Assembly (NCBI GenBank): GCA_016714445.1
Contig: JADJNF010000010.1
Location: 291,001-355,000 of the forward strand
Source: Saprospiraceae bacterium
GTDB taxonomy: Bacteria; Bacteroidota; Bacteroidia; Chitinophagales; Saprospiraceae
DNA length: 64,000 bases
Direction: 5' to 3'
A program made the translations under genes and the position numbers. Under the pieces are notes generated by a model. It was not told the DNA's origin. It worked only from the letters and a program-made list of their open reading frames with translations, and made no database searches. Every line of letters starts with the position of its first letter. The stretch's first letter is position 1. Of this stretch, positions 44,007 through 53,434 are shown piece after piece.

Positions 44007-45707
44007 TCAATAGCCTGCTGCCTGCCCATCTTTCCTGCTCTCACTGGCACCAAAATAGACTTTATTTTTCTCATCCCACATGATAGCCTGATAACCACCA
44101 TATCCACCAATATTATAGCCTACTTTATGCCCCATCATGACCAGTTTCCTGATGGTTTCATAATCAAATCCTGACTCAAGATACAGATCACCACCATTGG
44201 TCATTTTTTCACCTGTAGGTTCTGAACTGCCTTCATGTTGTATTCTCGGCGCATCCCCTGCTTCCTGAAGTTGCATGCCAAAATCAACCAAATTTACTAC
44301 AATCTGAGCATGTCCCTGTGGTTGCATAGCACCTCCCATTACACCGAAACTAACCCACGGTTTGCCATTTTTTGTAATAAAACATGGTATAATCGTATGA
44401 AATGGTCTTTTGCCTGGTTGATACATGTTATTATGGCCTTCTTCAAGAGAAAACATTTCTCCCCTATCCTGAAGAACAAAACCAAGTCCTGTCGGAGTCA
44501 TACCTGAACCCATGCCTCTGTAATTGCTCTGAATCAGAGAAATCATATTCCCATCTTTGTCTGCTACGGTCAGATATATGGTTTCCTGTGCTTTCAGATC
44601 TCCCGGATCATAACTTCTGGCAGCTCTGTTGGGATTGATAAGTTTATTTCTTTCCATGGCATATTCCTTAGATATCAATGTTTTAACCGGGACTTTGGCA
44701 AAATCCATATCCGCATAATATTTGGCCCGATCTTCAAAAGCCAGTTTTTTTGCTTCTGTAAATATGTGTATGTATTCAGGAGAGCCAAAACCCATTTTTG
44801 AGATGTCATATTGCTCTAAAATATTCAGAATTTGTAATGCCGCGATACCTTGTCCGTTTGGTGGTAATTCCCATACATCATAGCCACGGTAGTTGGTCGA
44901 CACAGGGTCCACCCATTCACTGGTATGACTGGCAAGATCTTCATATGAAAGAAAACCGCCTTGTTTTTTCATATATGTTCCTATCGTTTTTGCAATATCC
45001 CCTTTATAAAAAGCATCCCGACCTCCAGTGACTATTTTTCTTAATGTATTGGCGAGATAAGGATTTTTAAATATTTCTCCTTTTGCAGGAGTCCGGCCGT
45101 TGGGCATATACACTTCTGAAAAACCTTCATATTTGGATAAACTCCTGGCACTTGCGGCAAGATAATAAGCAATCAGCTCAGTCACGGGAAATCCTTCTTC
45201 TGCATATTTTATAGCAGGTTGCAGTAAATCACCAAAGGGTAGTTTCCCAAATTTTTTATGCAATTGATCCCAACCATCGACGGCTCCCGGTACAGACACG
45301 GGCAATGGTCCTGTAGGAGGAAACCGTTTTATTCCCTGCATAAACAGCTCTTCTTTGGTGAGACTTTTCGGTGAACGTCCACTGGCATTTAATCCATGAA
45401 GTTTTTGTGTTTTGGCATCCCAGATGATGGCAAAAAGATCCCCTCCAATACCGTTGCCGGTAGGTTCCATTAAACCCAGACATGCATTGGCCGCTATAGC
45501 AGCATCTATTGCGGATCCTCCTTTTTTGAGTATATCTAATGCTACCTGTGTAGCCAATGGATGTGATGTAGCCGCCATACCATGCTGCGAAATAACTTCA
45601 GACCGCGTGGCAAATGTTTTACCTGTGATGCGGTCCTGTGCCGGCAGTAGAATAGAAAGTAAGAGACCAGCGCTCATGAAGAGAAACAATTTTATATTTG
45701 ACCTCAT
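44007..45707 (-). CDS. ggt: gamma-glutamyltransferase (glutathione hydrolase)
   Basis: The 566-residue precursor has a signal peptide (about 1-23). Ntn-hydrolase features: AATSHPLATQVALDILKKGG, GNGIGGDLFAI, and the autocleavage region QETIYLTVADKDGNM, where Thr of ETIYL would be the new N-terminal nucleophile of the small subunit. Downstream GSGMTPTGLGFVLQDRG and the GGAMQPQGHAQ oxyanion/substrate loop are conserved. It is periplasmic and cleaves gamma-glutamyl bonds. The lid-loop chemistry cannot be judged here. Confidence 0.9.
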   Translation of the reverse strand: MRSNIKLFLFMSAGLLLSILLPAQDRITGKTFATRSEVISQHGMAATSHPLATQVALDILKKGGSAIDAAIAANACLGLMEPTGNGIGGDLFAIIWDAKTQKLHGLNASGRSPKSLTKEELFMQGIKRFPPTGPLPVSVPGAVDGWDQLHKKFGKLPFGDLLQPAIKYAEEGFPVTELIAYYLAASARSLSKYEGFSEVYMPNGRTPAKGEIFKNPYLANTLRKIVTGGRDAFYKGDIAKTIGTYMKKQGGFLSYEDLASHTSEWVDPVSTNYRGYDVWELPPNGQGIAALQILNILEQYDISKMGFGSPEYIHIFTEAKKLAFEDRAKYYADMDFAKVPVKTLISKEYAMERNKLINPNRAARSYDPGDLKAQETIYLTVADKDGNMISLIQSNYRGMGSGMTPTGLGFVLQDRGEMFSLEEGHNNMYQPGKRPFHTIIPCFITKNGKPWVSFGVMGGAMQPQGHAQIVVNLVDFGMQLQEAGDAPRIQHEGSSEPTGEKMTNGGDLYLESGFDYETIRKLVMMGHKVGYNIGGYGGYQAIMWDEKNKVYFGASESRKDGQAAGY

Positions 45708-45750
45708 TTGATTAGTTTTATTATTTTATAGAAATTTAATACTTTATGGT

Positions 45751-47487
45751 TTATTGTCCGACTTCAGCTTGTTTTATCAAAACAATACCCTGTAAACTGG
45801 TCACAGTAATTTTATCCACTGTTTTTTCACCGGAAGCGGATTCGACAATTATCTTTATTTTGTATCCTCCCAGATTGCTTTCAACAATATTACTACCATC
45901 AGGATGGTTTGACATGCCAAAAATAACCTTGTTAACATCCAGTCTTCCTATTTCAGCATTATTGATATACAAATTAATATGACCTTCTTCAGTTAAAACA
46001 ATATAATCTGTGATTTCATTTAATTCCTTAATATATTTTACGGGAATTATTTTTTCATATCCAACGATATCAACAGACTTTTTGGAAGAAAAATAAACAT
46101 TCCAGGCTTTCTGATCCATCTTAGATGTATATCTGTCCAACCTGAATAATTCCTGCAGTTGATAAGCATTTATTGAATCGGCTGCTTTTTTTATCAGATT
46201 ATTTTTATCAAATTCCTTCAGATAACCAAGTGCATTTCTTGAATCCAGAAAATATAATTTATTAGAAATAATACCATTGGTATCAGAATAAGTCCTGGAA
46301 GTATCTATCTGAATCACACCATCTGAAATGATACCGCAGGCTTCAAGATCATGCACCAGTTTCCTCTGTTGATTCATTACCGGAACATTACAAACAGAAA
46401 AAGAACCACCCATAAATGTTATCAATGAAAGCAATATTAACAATAAAGGTAAAATCCTTTTATCCCGTATTTTTGATACAATCATATAGATGGTGGTTAT
46501 CGCTATAAAAATTGCCACAGCCGCGCTCAGATAGTATTCTTCTTTTATCCCGTACAATGAAATATTTTTAAACAAGGATAAAAAAAGTAAAATCACCGGT
46601 AATATTGAAAACAGAAAAAAATATTTTCTGAATTTTGACATCAGAGGGTTATCTGCAGCATTATCATAATATCCGGAAAATAACCAGGACGATAAACCTA
46701 CCACAAAATACCATAATATCATCACGTATGCCCACTCCACCATTGGTTTACCTGTGATTAAAACCCTTAGTATATAAGCGTACAGAATCAACCCGTAAAT
46801 AATACAAATGGGTATAAAAACATAAGAAGTTATAATTTTAAAAATAGACTTTTGAGCCGGAACTTCTGTATTATAAAATTGATCAGGTATTTCTGACAAA
46901 AAAAATGTAGTTTGTAATAATCCGGTGACAAGTATAAAAAGCTTAAAATATATGATACCATCGAGTTTGATGTCAAATAAATTGTCTAATGCCAGAATAG
47001 CAAGACTTAGTGCCGTGTAGAAAATGATACTGTACAAAGCTGATTGCATCCAGGAAATAAAGATGTGTACATTGTAGGCAGTAAAAGCATCATTATTTCT
47101 GGTTTTAAAAAATGGTATAATCGAGATTAAAAAATGAAGGATCAAACTCAATCCTATAGTAAAATACCAGAAACAGGAGATTTTTTCATCAAAATTTGTG
47201 GGAATCATAAAATAATAGACGCCCAGAGCAGCAATAATCACAACGACTCCTATCCGGTAAATGCCCTGTGATAGTGTATAAGCTTCTTTGGCCAGTGACC
47301 AGTTGAGCATGGCAAGAAAACCAATAAACCCACATATTGGCCACCTGATGATGTCACCTTTTGTTGTATCATCTATTAATACCAATAATGCAAATGTTGT
47401 TACTATTGCAAATAAAATAACTACAGGAAATCTTTTTATTATTTCAAGATACCTTCCGGATAAATTGAGTTGGCTGAAGAATGACAT
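45751..47487 (-). CDS. DUF4153-type polytopic membrane protein
   Basis: The 578-residue protein has about ten hydrophobic helices in the first ~390 residues (for example FPVVILFAIVTTFALLVLI, IYMIVSKIRDKRILPLLLIL) and a soluble C-terminal domain of ~190 residues, probably periplasmic. The layout matches DUF4153 proteins common in Bacteroidota, whose role is unknown. It lies 43 bases upstream of the ggt gene, so the two may share a transcript. Confidence 0.75.
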   Translation of the reverse strand: MSFFSQLNLSGRYLEIIKRFPVVILFAIVTTFALLVLIDDTTKGDIIRWPICGFIGFLAMLNWSLAKEAYTLSQGIYRIGVVVIIAALGVYYFMIPTNFDEKISCFWYFTIGLSLILHFLISIIPFFKTRNNDAFTAYNVHIFISWMQSALYSIIFYTALSLAILALDNLFDIKLDGIIYFKLFILVTGLLQTTFFLSEIPDQFYNTEVPAQKSIFKIITSYVFIPICIIYGLILYAYILRVLITGKPMVEWAYVMILWYFVVGLSSWLFSGYYDNAADNPLMSKFRKYFFLFSILPVILLFLSLFKNISLYGIKEEYYLSAAVAIFIAITTIYMIVSKIRDKRILPLLLILLSLITFMGGSFSVCNVPVMNQQRKLVHDLEACGIISDGVIQIDTSRTYSDTNGIISNKLYFLDSRNALGYLKEFDKNNLIKKAADSINAYQLQELFRLDRYTSKMDQKAWNVYFSSKKSVDIVGYEKIIPVKYIKELNEITDYIVLTEEGHINLYINNAEIGRLDVNKVIFGMSNHPDGSNIVESNLGGYKIKIIVESASGEKTVDKITVTSLQGIVLIKQAEVGQ

Positions 47488-47599
47488 AAGAAAACAGTAT
47501 TTAAGGTTAAAAATATATCTTTTTTAGTAAATAAACTAATAAGTCAGATATTTGGGAACTATCATGGTTTAAAATTTTGTTTTACAACAAACCATTCAT

Positions 47600-47809
47600 A
47601 TGAATACCGATAATTTTGTTACCATCCGTACTTATCATGATCACATCGTAGGCGAATTGATGATTTCTGTATTACATAATGCAGGTATCCGCGTTTTTAG
47701 ATTTGAAGAAATGCATAGCATGTTGCCTACAGAAAATGTAGAAATCAAGGTACATGAATCCGATGTGGACGCTGCTTTAGAGATCATTGAAGCTCAGGAA
47801 AATATCTGA
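47600..47809 (+). CDS. DUF2007-type small protein
   Basis: This 69-residue protein has a ferredoxin-like alpha/beta pattern: a first strand FVTIRTYHDH, a helix with EL MISVLHNAGI, then VEIKVHESDVDAALEIIE. It fits the putative signal-transducing DUF2007 family, small cytoplasmic proteins of unknown role. The ATG is at 47600 with an AT-rich leader. Isolated on the plus strand. Confidence 0.75.
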   Translation: MNTDNFVTIRTYHDHIVGELMISVLHNAGIRVFRFEEMHSMLPTENVEIKVHESDVDAALEIIEAQENI

Positions 47810-48311
47810 TTCCGGCTAATTTTGAAAGTCCGGCAAAACGGAAAACACTTCAGGCATTTTCAGTCTTTGGTATCAATCTATTGTTATTTACCAATTGAGT
47901 ATTGGCCAATGTTGGTTGTTTTTTTTTAAAAACTGGCTATAATTTTAATTGACAAAAATTATGTCTTCATATTACTCAAAACGAGTGTTTTGGTATTTTA
48001 GCAGTTATTTCATGTCGTCGTCTCCCCAGATCAACCATCTGAAATAAAATATTTTATAGTTGCTCTTTAACAAATAATCAATTATATAACTTTTTTCAGG
48101 TAACTGAAATTTGGTTTCATTTTCAGGAAAATACTTATCAATCTTTTAATAATTAAATTCTTCTCATTTAGTTATAAATATTTTATTATTTTTGAAGTTC
48201 TTATTGTTTTCAGGAACCGGATACCCCTGTTTATAATAAGTCTGGCATGGTCTTCAACTAACGGCTATTCCTGGAGTATGTATACATTCAAAAGATAAAA
48301 GTTAACTTAAG
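47810..48311. other. AT-rich intergenic region, no gene seen
   Basis: About 500 bases without a supported gene. A 17-base word (47954-47970, AAAAATTATGTCTTCAT) followed by ACTCAAAA repeats, inverted, at 19883-19899. Next to it TACTCAAAAC-GA-GTGTTTTGG can form an imperfect hairpin. The promoter of the DUF1080 gene probably lies in the last ~150 bases but was not resolved. Confidence 0.4.
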
Positions 48312-49688
48312 ATGATTCACAAATTTAGAAAACATTTGATATTTCTTTTATTATTGGTATCTTCTCTTGGTCAAAGTCAGGAAAAAGGATGGCAGTATCT
48401 TTTTAATGGAAAGGATCTTTCAGGCTGGAAACGGTTGGGTGGAAGTGCAGAATATACTGTAGAAGATGGTGCTATCATAGGGAGAACAGTTGCCAATTCC
48501 CGTAATACATTTTTGATTACAGAAAAAGAATATGGCGACTTTGTGCTCGAAATTGATGTATTTGTGGAAGCAGAAGAAGGGAATTCAGGTATTCAGACAA
48601 GGAGTCATTTTGATCCGAATGCATTTGACGGAGAAGGAAAGGTTTATGGTAGACAATGTGAAATAGACCCAACTCCCCGAAAATGGACAGGCGGCATCTA
48701 CGATGAAGGCAGAAGAGAATGGATATATCCACTACAACTCAATCCTTCGGCACAGCAAGCGTACAAAAAAGGTAAATTTAACCATTATAAAATAGAATGT
48801 ATTGGTAGAAGTATGAAAACATGGGTCAATGGAATACCTGCATCTCATGTGATTGATTCGCTCGATCCAAAGGGTTTTATAGGATTGCAGGTACATTCAG
48901 TTGGTACACCTGATCTTGTTGGTAAAAAAGTAATTTTCAAAAACATAAAAATCAAAACTACCAACTTAAAACCTACTCCTTTCCCTTCATATGTTTATGT
49001 CAGCAATTTAATTCCCAATCATTTAAGTAAAGATGAAATAGCTCATGGCTGGCAATTACTTTTTGACGGGAAATCTTCCAAAGGGTGGAAAAGTGCCAAA
49101 AGACCCGGATTTCCTCAGAATGGATGGAAAATCGAACAAGGTGTCATTTCGGTCATGGAAGCAGGCGGCAGCGAATCTACCAATGGAGGAGATATTATTA
49201 CAGAAAACCGGTACAATGCGTTTGACTTATCTTTTGAATTTAAACTAACGTCCGGTGCCAATAGTGGTGTGAAATATTTTGTTACTCTGGCAGAAGAAAC
49301 CAATGGATCTGCCATCGGGCTGGAATATCAGATCCTTGACGATACATTACATGCTGATGCAAAACTGGGACGTGATGGCAACCGAACTTTGGCTTCCTTG
49401 TATGATCTCATAAAGGCCCAAAAACAAAAAAGATTTATAAAACCCATTGGACAGTGGAATACCGGCAGAATCGTGGTCTACCCAAACAATAAAGTCGAAC
49501 ATTACCTGAATGGTATCAAGGTTCTGGAATATATTCGTGGTTCAAAAGAATATAAAGACCTGGTAGCCATAAGTAAATATGTAATTTGGAAAAATTTTGG
49601 TGAAGCGCAAGAAGGTCATATTTTGTTGCAGGATCACGGAAATGAAGTATCCTACCGTAGCATAAAAATTAAAAAATTGTCTTGGTAA
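48312..49688 (+). CDS. secreted protein with two DUF1080 domains
   Basis: The 458-residue protein has a signal peptide (about 1-22). It carries two tandem DUF1080 (3-keto-disaccharide hydrolase, concanavalin-like) domains. The first starts GWQYLFNGKDLSGWKRLGG (~26) and includes the GNSGIQTRS motif. The second starts GWQLLFDGKSSKGWK (~250) with GANSGVKYF. DUF1080 proteins act on oxidised or 3-keto sugars and often adjoin Gfo/Idh/MocA oxidoreductases, as here (45 bases downstream). The two domains differ enough to have separate specificities. Confidence 0.88.
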   Translation: MIHKFRKHLIFLLLLVSSLGQSQEKGWQYLFNGKDLSGWKRLGGSAEYTVEDGAIIGRTVANSRNTFLITEKEYGDFVLEIDVFVEAEEGNSGIQTRSHFDPNAFDGEGKVYGRQCEIDPTPRKWTGGIYDEGRREWIYPLQLNPSAQQAYKKGKFNHYKIECIGRSMKTWVNGIPASHVIDSLDPKGFIGLQVHSVGTPDLVGKKVIFKNIKIKTTNLKPTPFPSYVYVSNLIPNHLSKDEIAHGWQLLFDGKSSKGWKSAKRPGFPQNGWKIEQGVISVMEAGGSESTNGGDIITENRYNAFDLSFEFKLTSGANSGVKYFVTLAEETNGSAIGLEYQILDDTLHADAKLGRDGNRTLASLYDLIKAQKQKRFIKPIGQWNTGRIVVYPNNKVEHYLNGIKVLEYIRGSKEYKDLVAISKYVIWKNFGEAQEGHILLQDHGNEVSYRSIKIKKLSW

Positions 49689-49732
49689 TCCCTAATCAAT
49701 AGCAAACTTATCATTTATAAAAAGTAAAAAAC

Positions 49733-51091
49733 ATGTCTATCACACGTCGTCATTTTATCCATCAGACCGCCTTGACCACAGCAGCTGTATATACTTCTGC
49801 AATGGGTTTGAGTGCCAAAAGTTATGCTAATATCTTAGGGGCCAATGACCGCGTAAGATTAGGGGTAGTAGGTTTTTCTGATCGTTTTCGACATTCATTG
49901 TTTCCATCTTTTCTTCATCATCATAAGGAGTTGAACTTTGATATCGTGGCTGTAAGTGATATATGGAAAGTCAGAAGAGATGAAGGACAAAATTTCCTTA
50001 AAGAAAAATTGGCTCATGATATTATCTCTTGTCCAAACAACGATGAGTTGTATAAAGTTAAGGATTTGGATGGAGTGATCATTAGTACAGCAGATTTTCA
50101 GCACGCTCTCCATACCATCGAAGCAGTTCAGGCCGGCAAAGACGCTTACGTCGAAAAACCATTTGCGGAAACGATGGAAGACAATCGTGCTGCCCTTAAA
50201 GCCGTGAAGGCAAGCCAGCAGATCATTCAGATTGGTTCGCAAAGACGTAGTGGAGGTAATTATACTGCCGCAGCTGAGTTCATTCAATCCGGAAAATTTG
50301 GTCCTGTGACGATGGTAGAACTAACCTGGAATGTCAATCAACCCGGAAGATGGAGACGTCCTGCCTTAGTGGCTCAATGTTTTGAAAAAGATGTAGATTG
50401 GAAACGATATCTCATGAACAGACCCCACGTGGCATGGGATGCAAGAAAATTTTTGGAGTATCGTCTCTTTTGGCCTTACTCATCAGGCATGCCGGGACAG
50501 TGGATGAGTCATCAGATAGATACGGTACATTGGTTCAGTGGATTGAATCATCCACGAAGTGTAGTAGCCAATGGTGGCATCTATATGTGGAAAGATGGTC
50601 GAAGTAATTGGGATACCACGACTGCTGTTTTTGATTATGGTCCTGCCGATGATTCAACTTCCGGTTTTCAAGTGACTTTCGGGTCAAGAATGCACAATGG
50701 TGATGAGAATCCGTCAGAAATTTATTACTCCAACGGGGGAGAGTTAAATCTGATCACAAATACTGTCTCAGCTAAAGGAGGTCTGGGTGAAAATCATGCG
50801 AAAGCCATGAACATGAAGCCCAATCTGTTGCCTGACCTAAAACTGGTGGACAAATCAGACAAAGTCATCGCTTCTGCCAATACAGGTGCGGATATTCTGA
50901 CGAGCAATCACATGAGAAATTTTATGGAATGTATGCGCAGTCGCCAGCAAACCAATGCACCTGTGGAAGCGGGATATTATCATTCCATAGCCACCATTAT
51001 GACCAATGCAGCTGTGAGAACCGGTGCAAAAGTAACCTTTGACGAAAAAAATCAGGAAGTGATGGCGAATGGGAAGGTATGGCGTATTTAA
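49733..51091 (+). CDS. Gfo/Idh/MocA-family oxidoreductase with Tat-type signal
   Basis: The 452-residue protein begins MSITRRHFIHQTALTTAA, a twin-arginine signal, so it is likely exported folded with its cofactor. The Rossmann domain (RVRLGVVGFSDRF, about 41-53) is followed by the EKPFAETMEDN motif with the family's active Lys, and a C-terminal substrate domain. Secreted members act on sugars such as 3-keto or glycosidic substrates. It forms a unit with the DUF1080 gene and is convergent with the GH20 gene. Confidence 0.88.
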   Translation: MSITRRHFIHQTALTTAAVYTSAMGLSAKSYANILGANDRVRLGVVGFSDRFRHSLFPSFLHHHKELNFDIVAVSDIWKVRRDEGQNFLKEKLAHDIISCPNNDELYKVKDLDGVIISTADFQHALHTIEAVQAGKDAYVEKPFAETMEDNRAALKAVKASQQIIQIGSQRRSGGNYTAAAEFIQSGKFGPVTMVELTWNVNQPGRWRRPALVAQCFEKDVDWKRYLMNRPHVAWDARKFLEYRLFWPYSSGMPGQWMSHQIDTVHWFSGLNHPRSVVANGGIYMWKDGRSNWDTTTAVFDYGPADDSTSGFQVTFGSRMHNGDENPSEIYYSNGGELNLITNTVSAKGGLGENHAKAMNMKPNLLPDLKLVDKSDKVIASANTGADILTSNHMRNFMECMRSRQQTNAPVEAGYYHSIATIMTNAAVRTGAKVTFDEKNQEVMANGKVWRI

Positions 51092-51116
51092 CTTCGCTCC
51101 CTACCTCACCACTACC

Positions 51117-53363
51117 TCATCTACAAATAACCAGGGTTTGTGACCTGCCCCCTTGTGCTCCCTCAGGTATCTTTCCAAAATTTGTAATTTCAAATTTCAA
51201 ATATCTGGTTTTGATTTTACCCAAAGCCAAATTGACTTTGCCTATTTTACCTTCAGATGTGACATCATTCCTGATCTGAAAGGATGTATATGTCTTTCCA
51301 TCTTCTGATGTATAAATCTCTACCTTTTTTGGCAGATAAATCCACTGACCTTCACCTTTAAAAAATCTGAACTGTATTTCACCAACTTCTACTTTTTTTC
51401 CAAAATCAAGAAATCCTGTACAATTTTTACCATCAAATCCAAGCCATTCCGTGCCACCGTATTTTTCATTGCTGCCAGTCACGCCATTAATAATACTGCC
51501 CGGGCCGTTACCATAATATTGTTTTGCCGGTTCTTCTGCCATAGTCAAAATAGCTTTGGTAGCCAGGTGCAGATCAAAAATAATATTGAGTGGTTTCCCC
51601 TTTTCATCACCATCAACCGCCTGAAAAGTATGCTTGCCCGATTGAGAGATTACTATATCTTCTCCTGATGTGACCATCTTGGTTTCCACCCCATCAATGC
51701 TGTGTTTGATTCCTGCATTTCCGGGCAATGAAAAGCTCACCGAAACAGGTTTTGCATTTCCGGCTTTTATTTTCGGCTTAAGATCATAGATATGATTGGC
51801 GATATTTACACCATTCGATTTCCAGTAAACATTGTGTTTTACAAATCTTTTTAGGAAATCTGAATAGTCATCTGCCTGAGTCCAAAGTGCTTCCGACATC
51901 GCCATACCTCTGGCATACACCATATATTCCACACCTGAATAAGTCTTAATATACTCAGACCAAAGATTGGCTTGTCCACCCAGAATATACCTGTGTTTTT
52001 CTTTTTCGAGATCTTGTGGTACAGGATTCCATCTGTATACTTTTTCAAGCGGAGTGTAACCCCCTATGGCAAGTGGTTCATCAGGTGATTCAGACTGATA
52101 ATGGTCAAAATAACAATGAGTGCCCGGTGTCATGATGACATCGTGGTTTTCTTTTGCAGCAGCCAAGCCACCTTCGATTCCCCGCCAAGACATTACAGTA
52201 GCATTTGGAGCTAATCCACCTTCCAGAATTTCGTCCCAACCTATGATTTGTTTGCCTTTTGAGTTGATGTATTTTTCCATTCGTGTGATGAAGTAGCTCT
52301 GGAGCTCATGTTCATCTTTAAGTTTGTTCTTTTTGATTAAATCCTGACAGAACGGACTTCTTTTCCAGGCATCTTTTGGGCATTCATCGCCGCCGATGTG
52401 GATATATTTGCCTGGGAAAAGTGTGATTACTTCATCAATGACATCTTCAAGAAAAGCAAATGTTTGATCCGTCGGACAAAAAACATCTTCAAATACACCC
52501 CATTTTGTGGCCACCTCGTACTTCTTGTCTTCGCAGCCCAGTTCAGGATATGCAGCCAAAGCAGCTTGTGCGTGACCCGGCATTTCGATTTCAGGTATCA
52601 CATTTATATTGCGGGCAGCAGCATATGCCACAATTTCCCGGACATCTTCCTGTGTATAATATCCACCATAATTTAGCCCATCAAACTTATGTGGCTCATC
52701 ATTGTAATGACCTACCAAAGTCTCCTTCCTTCGTGCAGCGCTCTCCTGCAATTTAGGATATTTTTTTATTTCTAATCTCCAGCCCTGATCATCCGTAAGG
52801 TGCCAATGAAAGTTATTATATTTGTAATACGCCATATAATCCAGATACTTTTTGACATCATCCTTTGAAAAAAAATGTCGTGATACATCCAGATGTAAAC
52901 CTCTGTATCTGAATTTTGGAGAATCTTTGATGACAATTACGGGGAGTTTCCCATTATTAAAACGGACTACCTGCTCCAGACTGGTTAATGCATATTGTAT
53001 ACCAATTTTGTCTGCAGCCGAAATGATTATTTTATCATTATAGATGTATAGTTCATATGATTCAGACATCATGTCCGATGATACTTTAAATCCAAGATTG
53101 ATGTCTGAAGCTGCTGATTTTTTGTTCACCGGCAAATACTTGTTCATACTTTCAAAAAGTACATCTGTATAAGGTGAAAATAAAACAGAATCGTGTTGGT
53201 AAGCAATATGATCCAAAGTACAAAATCCACCTGTGTAGAATATTTCTGTTGGCTTTGGAATAATATATGCTTCCGGCTTTATTTGTCCTACAACAACACT
53301 GTGGGACATCATCAACAAACATACATTGAAGTGTATCACAATAAGAAAACTATATTTTGACAT
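51117..53363 (-). CDS. GH20 beta-N-acetylhexosaminidase
   Basis: The start is the ATG at 53361-53363; the longer frame would start at a TTG. The 748-residue product has a signal peptide (about 1-27). It has an N-terminal hexosaminidase-like domain and a GH20 barrel with FRYRGLHLDVSRHFF, YNNFHWHLTDDQGWRLEI, VIPEIEMPGHAQAALAAYP and the catalytic Asp-Glu pair in IHIGGDECPKDAW. The C-terminal ~170 residues look like chitobiase-C and F5/8-type binding domains (GFLDFGKKVEVGEIQFRFF). It removes terminal GlcNAc/GalNAc from glycans, probably in the periplasm or on the surface. Confidence 0.93.
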   Translation of the reverse strand: MSKYSFLIVIHFNVCLLMMSHSVVVGQIKPEAYIIPKPTEIFYTGGFCTLDHIAYQHDSVLFSPYTDVLFESMNKYLPVNKKSAASDINLGFKVSSDMMSESYELYIYNDKIIISAADKIGIQYALTSLEQVVRFNNGKLPVIVIKDSPKFRYRGLHLDVSRHFFSKDDVKKYLDYMAYYKYNNFHWHLTDDQGWRLEIKKYPKLQESAARRKETLVGHYNDEPHKFDGLNYGGYYTQEDVREIVAYAAARNINVIPEIEMPGHAQAALAAYPELGCEDKKYEVATKWGVFEDVFCPTDQTFAFLEDVIDEVITLFPGKYIHIGGDECPKDAWKRSPFCQDLIKKNKLKDEHELQSYFITRMEKYINSKGKQIIGWDEILEGGLAPNATVMSWRGIEGGLAAAKENHDVIMTPGTHCYFDHYQSESPDEPLAIGGYTPLEKVYRWNPVPQDLEKEKHRYILGGQANLWSEYIKTYSGVEYMVYARGMAMSEALWTQADDYSDFLKRFVKHNVYWKSNGVNIANHIYDLKPKIKAGNAKPVSVSFSLPGNAGIKHSIDGVETKMVTSGEDIVISQSGKHTFQAVDGDEKGKPLNIIFDLHLATKAILTMAEEPAKQYYGNGPGSIINGVTGSNEKYGGTEWLGFDGKNCTGFLDFGKKVEVGEIQFRFFKGEGQWIYLPKKVEIYTSEDGKTYTSFQIRNDVTSEGKIGKVNLALGKIKTRYLKFEITNFGKIPEGAQGGRSQTLVICR

Positions 53364-53434
53364 CAGCTTTAATAAATTATAGGCCAAAAATATGAATAAT
53401 ATCTAAAGTTTTTAAGCAAATGTGATGAATCTAT

